Positions 1 to 7,301 of a stretch of DNA of 64,000 nucleotides are shown piece after piece (the stretch's first letter is position 1; every line of letters begins with the position of its first letter). The translations under genes were made by a program, and so were the position numbers. This DNA is from Aquiflexum balticum DSM 16537 (GTDB lineage Bacteria; Bacteroidota; Bacteroidia; Cytophagales; Cyclobacteriaceae). The stretch covers positions 4,792,001 through 4,856,000 of the forward strand of contig NZ_LT838813.1 in assembly GCF_900176595.1 (NCBI RefSeq), given 5' to 3'. The notes beneath the pieces were generated by a model. The model was not told the DNA's origin, did no database searches, and saw only the letters and a program-made list of their open reading frames with translations.

Positions 1-938
1 TTGGTTTGCCCTTCTAGAATAGGCCAGAGGGATTTTCCGCTCATGTTTTCGGGCTGTATGCCTGTGGCTTCCAGAAAACTGGGAGCAAAATCAACAAAGT
101 TGACAAAACTTTTTTCTTGGGTACCTGCTTTGATTTTTGTAGGCCAGCGCATGGCCAATGGCATTCTCGTTCCCAGATCATAGAGATTGGCCTTGGCCCG
201 GGGAAAAGGCATGCCGTTATCACTGGTCATGACAATGATGGTATTGTCCAACTCCCCTATTTCCTCCAGAAAATTGATGATCTGTCCACATTCCCTGTCA
301 AATCTTTCTACTTCAAAATAGTAATCCAGGATATCATTGCGGATGCAGTCCAGGTCGGGATAAAATTCCGGAACCGCAACGTCGGAAAGCTTCATCCCGG
401 ACTGAATCCCTGTATTGGCCACATATTCCCTGTGTGGGTCAGAACTTCCAAACCAAAAGGTAAAAGGTTGCCCCTCATCCTTGGCCTTGTAAAAAGTCTC
501 AAAATCGTTATAGACTTTTCCGGCAGGATTGTGTTCCAGACCGGAAACCTGAAAGTCTCCCGGTCCCCAACCTTTTCTGGTGGAGCCGGTAAAATAACCG
601 GCTTCTTCCAGCAAGGACACATAAGTAGGAAACTGGGCCGGCCATTCCGACCAAAGATTGCCACCCTGCTCATTTTGGTGCGGATACCTTCCGTTTAGGA
701 TAGATGCACGCGATGGAGAACAGGATGGAGAAGCAGTATAGGCATTTATAAACAAAGCCCCTTCCGCAGCTAACCTGTCAAATGTAGGAGTCCGGACCAA
801 ATGATCGCCATATGCACCTGCATGGGGAAAGGACCAATCGTCTGCAATCAAAAACAAGATATTTGGTTTTTTCTCTGAATTGGATTTTTCTTCAACCACG
901 GATGAAGACAGCAAAAGGAAAAGGAACAAAATTTTCAT
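1..938 (-). CDS. Sulfatase, heparan N-sulfatase (SGSH)-like, 3' end outside window
   Basis: The reading frame runs from an ATG at 938 leftwards and is still open at base 1, so the C-terminus is missing. The first 15 residues are hydrophobic, as in a short signal peptide. Residues 26-34 carry the metal-binding stretch NILFLIADD. Cys73 lies in CSPSR (73-77), the formylglycine-type sulfatase signature, followed by a tract with HQN and, further on, SDNGMPFP and NLYDLGTRMPL. These match the layout of sulfamidase-type (N-sulfoglucosamine sulfohydrolase) enzymes of family S1 better than arylsulfatases. Expected role: hydrolysis of sulfate from a sulfated glycan in the periplasm, after Cys73 is matured by a separate enzyme. 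The exact substrate is not deducible. No partner gene is visible on the left. Confidence 0.9.
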   Translation of the reverse strand, partial: MKILFLFLLLSSSVVEEKSNSEKKPNILFLIADDWSFPHAGAYGDHLVRTPTFDRLAAEGALFINAYTASPSCSPSRASILNGRYPHQNEQGGNLWSEWPAQFPTYVSLLEEAGYFTGSTRKGWGPGDFQVSGLEHNPAGKVYNDFETFYKAKDEGQPFTFWFGSSDPHREYVANTGIQSGMKLSDVAVPEFYPDLDCIRNDILDYYFEVERFDRECGQIINFLEEIGELDNTIIVMTSDNGMPFPRAKANLYDLGTRMPLAMRWPTKIKAGTQEKSFVNFVDFAPSFLEATGIQPENMSGKSLWPILEGQT

Positions 939-1312
939 AATTCAATCAGATTCGTGAAGACCTCCAATTTAATAAAACTTAAGGTATAAATTCTTTCTCC
1001 TTTGTCATATTAAAAAAGATCCTTAATCCAACAAGTTGATTGGCGAGAAAAGCATTAAAAACACATTCGGAGGCAACCATATTCAATAAATGATCACATT
1101 TTGAACCCTTTGAGCCTTGGTGACTTTGTGGCCGCTATATTGAAAATCACCACAAAGGCACTAAGTTTCTACAGTTACGAATTCAAAACACACAATTATC
1201 CCAAAAATACCCCATCTACCATCTTTTGAAAATTTTTCTGTCCAACCTGAATAAAATTTTGTTTTTTTGCATGATTAAAATCAATAGAGCTTAACTCAAA
1301 CCAACAGGAATC
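939..1312. other. Intergenic region between divergent genes
   Basis: This 374-base AT-rich spacer separates the divergent sulfatase and ROK kinase genes, so it should hold both promoters. I see no open frame of note and no clear TAnnTTTG box. It contains one copy of a hairpin repeat (listed separately) that recurs near 46.85 kb. Confidence 0.6.
1120..1161. repeat. Dispersed hairpin repeat, copy 1
   Basis: GTGACTTTGTGG at 1120-1131 and CCACAAAGGCAC at 1150-1161 are inverted repeats with one mismatch in 12 and an 18-base loop. The copy at 46847-46899 has the same arm words and the adjacent GGCCG/CGGCC, in the opposite orientation. It has no T-tract and does not follow a gene end, so it is not an ordinary terminator. 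Confidence 0.6.
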
Positions 1313-1975
1313 TTGAAAATACTTACCATCGATATAGGAGGCACCAACATCAAAGTTAAAGTAAACAACGATATAGAAAGAAGAAAAATCCCATCAGGCA
1401 ATTATATGACGCCTGAAATGATGGTTTCTTTAGTGATTGAGTCCACCAACGATTGGGAATATGAAGTGATTTCAATAGGTTTTCCCGGAGTAATCAAAAA
1501 AGGCAAAATAGTAGTTGAGCCTAAAAACCTGGGAGAAGGCTGGTTGGGTTATGATTTTGAAAAGGCATTTGGTAAACCTGTCAAGTTGATCAACGATGCC
1601 GCTATGCAGGCATTGGGTTCCTATCAAGGTGATACCATGCTATTTTTAGGATTGGGCACTGGCCTGGGTTCGGCACTGGTAGCTGAAGGAACTGTAGTTC
1701 CTATGGAGCTTGCACATTTGTCTTACCGTAAAGGTACTTTTGAAGATTATCTTGGTCTGAGAGGTCTCGAAAGATTGGGACTTGAAAAATGGCAACAGCA
1801 TGTCCTGGTTGTAGTAGGAAGATTTAAAAACGCGTTTTTACCTGATGATATAGTCTTAGGTGGTGGCAAATCAAAGCTGCTTACCGATATTCCTGAAGGA
1901 TGCAGATTGGGCACCAACAACAATGCTTATTTGGGCGGATTCAGATTGTGGGATGAACATTATCATTTGGGGTAA
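1313..1975 (+). CDS. ROK-family sugar kinase, polyphosphate glucokinase-like
   Basis: The 220-residue protein has the ATP-phosphate motif DIGGTN at residues 7-12, a catalytic-Asp motif LINDA (Asp95), and GLGTGLGS at 113-120. It ends with GGG motifs typical of ROK proteins. The segment after the glycine loop (GTVVPMELAHL) resembles polyphosphate glucokinases, so the likely reaction is glucose phosphorylation with polyphosphate or ATP. The ROK zinc-binding cysteine motif is absent, as in that subgroup. The start is a TTG at 1313: an in-frame TAA lies at 1292-1294 with no ATG between, and a weak AGGA-like sequence precedes it. The gene converges on mlaD, leaving 21 bases between the stops and no visible terminator. 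Confidence 0.8.
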   Translation: MKILTIDIGGTNIKVKVNNDIERRKIPSGNYMTPEMMVSLVIESTNDWEYEVISIGFPGVIKKGKIVVEPKNLGEGWLGYDFEKAFGKPVKLINDAAMQALGSYQGDTMLFLGLGTGLGSALVAEGTVVPMELAHLSYRKGTFEDYLGLRGLERLGLEKWQQHVLVVVGRFKNAFLPDDIVLGGGKSKLLTDIPEGCRLGTNNNAYLGGFRLWDEHYHLG

Positions 1976-1996
1976 GCTTCATCATTTATTCTCATC

Positions 1997-2983
1997 CTAT
2001 TCCTTTTGCTTCAATTCTTTTTGCTTTTCTTTTTCAAGTTTTTTAAAGTAACCTCTGAACAAGAAATTGCTCCTCATGGCTAACATATTTTCATTGAATC
2101 TTTCGGTACTCTTTTCCACATTCAACATACTGTTCAGAAGTGCCTCTCTAAACGTACTATCCTTAAGAATCAATCCTGCGGTGCCTTCTCCTTCTTCAAG
2201 ATTTTCGATAAGAATTTTCACATCTCCCATTATTTTGGAAGCCTGATCGCTGGATTCTCTTATTTTCTCAAGAGAAACTGTAAACTCCTCAGCTACTTCT
2301 GCATCTGTAAAAAGTTTCTGAACCAAACCTTCTCCGTCTTTCAGATTGACCATCAGTTGGTTTCCTGCCCTTGCCATTTCAGAAGCTCTTCTGGATGCCA
2401 GCTTCAATTCACTCACCGCTTCCTTGATATCTCCGGTCAATAATGAATCCGAAAGTAATGCCCAGAGGCTTTCACTTTGATTCAACTTTGTGGTGATTTC
2501 ATAAAGATTTTCTGTGGTTTTTTCAAAATACTCACTACTTGTTCCCAGTCTCTGTAGCATGGCTTCTGTGCTTACAGGAGTAATGGAGTAAATCACATCT
2601 CCCTCAGCCACATTTTCCGCAAAACCATCTTGGGGTATGATTTGTATGAGTTTGTTGCCCATCAATCCATCTGTGCCAATTGAGGTCAATGCGTTTTTCT
2701 TGATGTAGGGAACCATCTTTTTTTGAATATACATGACGACATGCAGCGAAGAATCGTTTGCCATATCAACAGACTTCACTGTACCTACATTCAAACCTTT
2801 GAAACGCACATTATTGCCAGGAACAAGTCCGTTTACATTTTCAACTACAGCCGTGATGGTGATAGAGGCACCAAAAATATTCTGATTCTTTCCTATCATA
2901 TACAGGGTAAATACCAGAAATAGTATTCCTGCGACCACAAGACCACCCAGCTTTGCATTATCGATTGTTTTCTTCGTTCTCAT
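1997..2983 (-). CDS. mlaD: MlaD/MCE-family lipid transport periplasmic protein
   Basis: This 328-residue protein has one N-terminal membrane anchor (about residues 12-31) followed by a single MCE domain (about 38-115) with the typical VNGLVPGNNVRFKGLNVGTV stretch. The remaining 200 residues are helical and charged, and end in a Lys/Glu-rich tail. MCE proteins bind phospholipid and form a ring that shuttles it between membranes. It is the third gene of an mlaE-mlaF-mlaD operon, starting 2 bases after the ATPase stop. That gives a complete core transporter but no MlaB or MlaC homologue here, which is usual for Bacteroidota. Import or export direction cannot be read from sequence. Confidence 0.92.
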   Translation of the reverse strand: MRTKKTIDNAKLGGLVVAGILFLVFTLYMIGKNQNIFGASITITAVVENVNGLVPGNNVRFKGLNVGTVKSVDMANDSSLHVVMYIQKKMVPYIKKNALTSIGTDGLMGNKLIQIIPQDGFAENVAEGDVIYSITPVSTEAMLQRLGTSSEYFEKTTENLYEITTKLNQSESLWALLSDSLLTGDIKEAVSELKLASRRASEMARAGNQLMVNLKDGEGLVQKLFTDAEVAEEFTVSLEKIRESSDQASKIMGDVKILIENLEEGEGTAGLILKDSTFREALLNSMLNVEKSTERFNENMLAMRSNFLFRGYFKKLEKEKQKELKQKE

Positions 2984-2985
2984 AA

Positions 2986-3732
2986 TCAGTCAAAAAACTC
3001 TTTAATTTTTGGATCCGTCGATTTACTCAAGGCATCATAAGTATCATCTGCATAACAAGTGCCATCAATAAGCATGATGACCCGGTTAGAAGTGATTTTG
3101 ATGCAATTCAGATCATGTGAAATGATCACCGAGGTAGCATTATATTTCTTTTGAACACTTAGCATTAATTCACTGATTCCCCGGGAAGTAATCGGGTCCA
3201 ATCCAGTCGTAGGTTCGTCATAAAGGATAACTTTTGGCCTTAAAATCAATGCTCTTGCCAAAGCAACTCTTTTTTTCATGCCACCCGAAAGTTCTGATGG
3301 CATCATATCGATTGTATGCAAAAGACCTACATCTTCCAAAGCTTCTTTTACTGCTGCTTCTGCACCTTTTGCACGTTGTTCTTTGGTCCAATGTATACGC
3401 AGCGGAAACTCCAGGTTTTCTCTGACAGTCATGGAATCATATAGGGCATTGCTTTGGAATAGAAATCCGATCTCCGACCTTAAATGATCCAATTCATCTT
3501 GTTCCAAATCTTGGATGGGTCTGTCCAATACAATTATTTCGCCCTCATCTGCTTGGATCAAGCTGATGATACATTTGATCAGCACAGATTTTCCTGAGCC
3601 TGATTTACCAAGAATCACCAGATTTTCCCCAGGAAATACTGACATACTAAAATCCTTGAGCACATGATTGTCCCCAAATGACTTATTGACATTTTTTACT
3701 TCAATAACCGGTTTTTTGACTGACTCTTCCAT
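2986..3732 (-). CDS. mlaF: MlaF-type ABC transporter ATP-binding protein
   Basis: The 248-residue ATPase has Walker A GKSGSGKS at 42-49, signature LSGG at 148-151 with the MKKR continuation typical of MlaF, and Walker B ILYDEP at 169-174 followed by TTGLDP and a switch histidine (ISHD). It drives phospholipid movement with the MlaE permease and MlaD. The gene sits between them, 7 bases after mlaE and 2 bases before mlaD, so translation is probably coupled. Length and motifs are complete. Confidence 0.94.
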   Translation of the reverse strand: MEESVKKPVIEVKNVNKSFGDNHVLKDFSMSVFPGENLVILGKSGSGKSVLIKCIISLIQADEGEIIVLDRPIQDLEQDELDHLRSEIGFLFQSNALYDSMTVRENLEFPLRIHWTKEQRAKGAEAAVKEALEDVGLLHTIDMMPSELSGGMKKRVALARALILRPKVILYDEPTTGLDPITSRGISELMLSVQKKYNATSVIISHDLNCIKITSNRVIMLIDGTCYADDTYDALSKSTDPKIKEFFD

Positions 3733-3739
3733 CTTTCTG

Positions 3740-4513
3740 CTAAGTCAATCCCAATAAATCAGTGATCTGCACTGCGATCAGGTCAATGATAAATACCATC
3801 AATGAAGCTACTATAACAGCGGTAGTTGCCGATCTGCCAACTCCTTCTGTACCTTTCTGGGAACTGAACCCCTTATAACATCCTACTATTCCAATGGCAA
3901 ATCCAAAGAAGAAAGTCTTGATCAAAGAAGGAAGAACATCTCCGAAGGATAAGACTTTAAATACCTGGAACCAATACAAACTCCAACTTACCTCACCCCT
4001 GATATTTACTCCCAAAAATCCCCCGTACAAAGAAATCGCATTTGCCAAACTGGATAGTATGGGAACCATTAATGTGGCAGCCAACACTCTGGTCACCACT
4101 AAATATTTGAATGGATTGGTACCGGAAACTTCCATGGCATCAATTTGTTCGGTCACTTTCATGGATCCCAACTCAGCACCCAAACCAGAGCCTATTTTAC
4201 CTGCACAGATCAGGGCTGTGATGACGGGGGCAATTTCCCTGACTAAAGATACTGAAACCATCGAAGGCAAGAGTGATTCAGCACCAAATTCAACTAGGGT
4301 TGGCCTGGATTGTATGGTCAGTACCAATCCCATGATGAATCCTGTAATCCCGACCAGGGTCAATGTTTTATATCCAATCCAAAAACATTGATTGATGAAT
4401 TCTTCATATTCCTGTTTTGGTTTTGAAAGTTCTCTAAAAAAGCGTGCAGTGAAGTGGGCCATTTCTCCGGCCTCTTTGAAAAATTCATTGTCCAGAAATT
4501 TTAGATTTTTCAC
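3740..4513 (-). CDS. mlaE: MlaE-family ABC transporter permease
   Basis: This is a 257-residue integral membrane protein with five to six hydrophobic segments. It carries the MlaE hallmarks: GFIMGLVL early on, then GLGAELGSMKVTEQIDAMEV in the centre, and FGFAIGIVGCYKGF near residue 210. It is the permease of the Mla-type phospholipid transporter and the first gene of the operon with mlaF and mlaD. An N-terminal amphipathic stretch of about 45 residues precedes the first membrane segment, as is common in the family. The upstream hairpin at 4543-4566 probably ends the preceding operon, so the mla promoter should lie in the roughly 30 bases between. Confidence 0.93.
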   Translation of the reverse strand: MKNLKFLDNEFFKEAGEMAHFTARFFRELSKPKQEYEEFINQCFWIGYKTLTLVGITGFIMGLVLTIQSRPTLVEFGAESLLPSMVSVSLVREIAPVITALICAGKIGSGLGAELGSMKVTEQIDAMEVSGTNPFKYLVVTRVLAATLMVPILSSLANAISLYGGFLGVNIRGEVSWSLYWFQVFKVLSFGDVLPSLIKTFFFGFAIGIVGCYKGFSSQKGTEGVGRSATTAVIVASLMVFIIDLIAVQITDLLGLT

Positions 4514-4536
4514 CTGATTAACATTTTGAATAGATC

Positions 4537-4566
4537 AAAAATGGGTATTCCTGAATAGAAATACCC
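4537..4566 (-). terminator. Hairpin terminator for the kinase/APH-like pair
   Basis: GGGTATT (4543-4549) pairs with AATACCC (4560-4566) around a 10-base loop. Read on the minus strand, the hairpin is followed by ATTTTTG, and it lies 10 bases past the stop of the APH-like gene. Confidence 0.5.
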
Positions 4567-4575
4567 CAATGATAA

Positions 4576-5601
4576 TCAAGTCATTTTATGATGCTTGTCA
4601 TATTTCGTGTAAGACAAGGCCAAATCCAAGTATTTTTTTCCTGAATCAAGCTTCCTGTTTCTTTTATCTGCATCAGATTCGGTTTTGGCTGCCAGCAGAT
4701 TGACTTTTGCTCTGATATTGGCCCGGAGACATTTATAGTATTGAAAAATCTGTGTATCCTCCTTTGTAATCATACAGTCAAATTCAGCCAAATATGCATC
4801 TAAAAATACATCAGAAAGATCCTTCTTTTCATAATTCTCCAGGTCCATACAGATAAATGCCACCTCATAGAGTACATCTATCTGCCGGAAACTTTCCTCA
4901 AATTCAATACAGTCAAAAATAATGGGTTCTTCATACAAGAAGATATTTCTACTGTGTAAATCTCCATGCACATCTCTGAAAAACCCATCTCTTTCCCTGC
5001 TTTCAAACCTGGAGAAATGTTCTTTGATAAATCCATCACTCCAATTTATCAAGGAAGCTATCATTTGAACATATTTTTGATCCAAAAATTGACCTGCTAT
5101 TTCAGACACCGATTCCAAATCATTGAAAATCCCATAAAAGGAATCTATTTCTGTTTCCTTTTGAATGACTTCAGCACCCAAATGAAAGGTGGCTACTTGC
5201 TTGGCCAATCTGACTACCTGTTCTCCTTTGACACTATTTTGCTCCAACAATAAATCCATTCTTTTATCGAATTCCATTTTCATCATGCATACCGCATAAT
5301 CTATAATTTCACCTTCTGCTTCGCCAAATACCCAATGGTGCTTGGATTTGATTATTGGAAGTACAGAAAGATAAATCGGCGAAAATCTTTTATTGAGTTC
5401 AAGTTCCTTTTCACAGTTCAACTTCCGAAGATCCAAAGTTGAATAGTCCAGAAAAGTAAGTTTGATGGGCTTTTTGATTTTAAAAACAAATTCTTCACCA
5501 AGAATGACCCAACTGATATTGGTTTCCTCCAACATCCCTTTTATAGGCTTGCCATGATACAAGCCTTCGGTCATCAGTTCCAGAATTTCATTTCTGTTCA
5601 T
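4576..5601 (-). CDS. APH-fold kinase-like protein (COG2187-type)
   Basis: The 341-residue protein has a phosphotransferase (aminoglycoside phosphotransferase/choline kinase) fold. A Brenner-type catalytic motif HGDLHSRN lies at 212-219 and a metal-binding Asp at 230 (IIFDCIEF). The N-terminal lobe has VFKIKKP (39-45), with the ATP-binding lysine. In many proteobacteria this domain is fused at its C-terminus to a P-loop kinase. Here the P-loop kinase is the separate gene just upstream, overlapping by 14 bases. The natural substrate of the family is unknown, and antibiotic resistance should not be assumed. Confidence 0.78.
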   Translation of the reverse strand: MNRNEILELMTEGLYHGKPIKGMLEETNISWVILGEEFVFKIKKPIKLTFLDYSTLDLRKLNCEKELELNKRFSPIYLSVLPIIKSKHHWVFGEAEGEIIDYAVCMMKMEFDKRMDLLLEQNSVKGEQVVRLAKQVATFHLGAEVIQKETEIDSFYGIFNDLESVSEIAGQFLDQKYVQMIASLINWSDGFIKEHFSRFESRERDGFFRDVHGDLHSRNIFLYEEPIIFDCIEFEESFRQIDVLYEVAFICMDLENYEKKDLSDVFLDAYLAEFDCMITKEDTQIFQYYKCLRANIRAKVNLLAAKTESDADKRNRKLDSGKKYLDLALSYTKYDKHHKMT

Positions 5602-6094
5602 TTGGTCTCAGGATATATTTATGTGCTTTTATGAGTATTTCTTCAAGGTTTTCATTCGTGGAATCCAAGAGCAAGAAGGATTTTTCTATGGGTTCAAATT
5701 TATCTTTGATTTTCAGGTAGACAGAGTGGTCGGCTTCACTGTCTTTTCTAGGAACTGAAAGCCTTTGCTGAATGATATTTTCATCAGCCTGCACCAAAAT
5801 TAAATGAAGTGAAATCTGATTAGCTTCTGCTATGGAATAAATCAACTCACGGTATTTCTTTTGAAAAAAGGTAGCATCCAAAACCACAGACTTATTTTTC
5901 CGAATCCAATCTTTAGCTCTTTCAGCCATCTTCAGATAGACATCTGTTTTATTTTTGGAAAGGTACTTACCTCTCAAACCCATTTCGATTCTGAGTGCAT
6001 CGCTACTGATATATTCAGCCCCCATTTTTGCAGCAAATCTTTTCGCAAAAAAACTTTTTCCGGAACCGGGAAGACCCATGACCATGATTAGCAT
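5588..6094 (-). CDS. P-loop (AAA/zeta-like) small-molecule kinase
   Basis: The 168-residue protein starts directly with a Walker A motif, GLPGSGKS at 7-14. It continues with SSDALR (a DxxR-like substrate motif) and SVVLDATFF, the Walker B equivalent of COG0645-type kinases. It probably transfers a phosphate to a small molecule. It is the first gene of a two-gene operon with the APH-like protein, overlapping it by 14 bases. In many other bacteria the two domains are fused in the order APH then P-loop, so this arrangement is split and inverted. The substrate is not known. Confidence 0.75.
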   Translation of the reverse strand: MLIMVMGLPGSGKSFFAKRFAAKMGAEYISSDALRIEMGLRGKYLSKNKTDVYLKMAERAKDWIRKNKSVVLDATFFQKKYRELIYSIAEANQISLHLILVQADENIIQQRLSVPRKDSEADHSVYLKIKDKFEPIEKSFLLLDSTNENLEEILIKAHKYILRPNEQK

Positions 6095-6285
6095 AATTTC
6101 CTTAAGTATCCAATGATCAATTTGGCCGATTCTACAGCTTTTTCAAAGAAATGTCATTTAAATTATTAGAAAAATTTTCAAATCTGAACAAATTCAGTCC
6201 TGGAATGTATTTCACTATGCATGAGAAGAAAATTCCTTCCCCATTTATTCCTATTTTCTCCCGATTTTCACTTTACTTTGCAGCC

Positions 6286-6738
6286 ATGAATTCAATGACC
6301 AAAGCAGATTTACTAAAAAAAGCGCAGGAAATACTTCGTGAGCAAATCAAAGACGTTCAGGAACAGCTTACTGAATTGCAGGAATCTTCGGAAGTAGAGG
6401 AAAAAAGTTCTGCTGGAGATAAGTATGAAACCCATCAGGAAATGCTGCATCAAACCAGAAATATTTTGGAAAAAAGGCTATCTGCAGCCAAAATAATGCT
6501 CAATCAACTCAATGCAGTCCCTGTCAAAGAAACGGATAAAGTTCAGGAAGGGTCCTTGTTGAAACTTCCCATGGGCAATATCTGGGTTTCTGTCCCTATG
6601 GGCAAGGTGGTTTTGGACGGAGTGGATTTTCAATTGGTTTCGCAAGACTCTCCATTAATACAGGCATTGTGGGATTTGAAAAAAGGTCAGACCGGTAATT
6701 TCCGAGGAAACAACATCAGCCTGACCGATATCTTCTAG
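6286..6738 (+). CDS. GreA/GreB C-terminal-domain-like protein
   Basis: A 150-residue product begins at the ATG at 6286. An upstream in-frame ATG at 6151 would add 45 poorly conserved-looking residues, so I prefer 6286 (or the ATG at 6295). The N-terminal half is a coiled coil of two helices (about residues 5-75) containing SSAGDKYETH. The C-terminal half is a small beta domain with SPLIQALWDLKKGQTGNF, the layout of the FKBP-like part of GreA/GreB. Bacteroidota homologues are often mislabelled as 3-oxoacyl-ACP synthase. The SSAGDKxET tract resembles the GreA coiled-coil tip. Cleavage-factor activity on RNA polymerase is possible but unproven. Confidence 0.65.
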   Translation: MNSMTKADLLKKAQEILREQIKDVQEQLTELQESSEVEEKSSAGDKYETHQEMLHQTRNILEKRLSAAKIMLNQLNAVPVKETDKVQEGSLLKLPMGNIWVSVPMGKVVLDGVDFQLVSQDSPLIQALWDLKKGQTGNFRGNNISLTDIF

Positions 6739-7301
6739 TCTTTTTATTTTATAAAATCGGAAAGACATTTCCTCCATCATATTTTGAAATTTCAAACCGC
6801 GTTTTTTATAGATGCGGTTATTTTTTTTCCCCTTTTTCGTTGTCCAGAATAAATTAACCTCAAGTTTCATTTTTAATCCTGATGGATAATAATTGTAAAC
6901 TCCAATCAATCATCTCTTAAAAATTTTGTAGCCAAAATATGTGCGATCATACATGAATTTATAAAAAATAAATCCAATAAATACATCATTGTTACCGTTT
7001 AAAATTTTTTAAGTGTTCTTTGTTTTTATAATATTATTCTATTAATTACTGAAAATCACCCGGTTTTAAGTATTTCTTTTATGTTTATGTGAAATGCATA
7101 GAATAATATATCAAAAAACGAAATACTTTTTAAAAGACATATTCAACAAAAATCAGAAATCAAAATTGTCTGGTTTAAAATTGGTTCTGTTCGAACAGTT
7201 CCTGAAAAGGACTTTTAATTTCAAAATTTGGGTGATTTCTACTTGTGTATAGAGGCATTTTTCTGCCTTTATTAAAAGATTTTAAAAAAGTAGTGTCATT
7301 T
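6739..7301. other. Long AT-rich spacer ahead of the giant adhesin gene
   Basis: About 560 bases without a convincing gene. The sequence is strongly AT-rich from 6900 to 7150. A perfect 12-base palindrome, CTGTTCGAACAG, lies at 7187-7198, about 100 bases before the adhesin start, and could be an operator. No clear terminator for the upstream gene and no good TAnnTTTG box were found. Confidence 0.5.

Noticed and set aside
117-698. 193-codon plus-strand frame at the left edge
   Set aside because: It runs antisense to the sulfatase, which has clear catalytic motifs; its translation shows no known pattern.
4576-5601. Aminoglycoside resistance gene
   Set aside because: The APH fold is shared by many kinases; the fusion context and the neighbours point to a metabolic or unknown role.
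7245-7301. GTG start for the adhesin
   Set aside because: It adds 19 residues ahead of a good signal peptide; the ATG at 7302 fits better.
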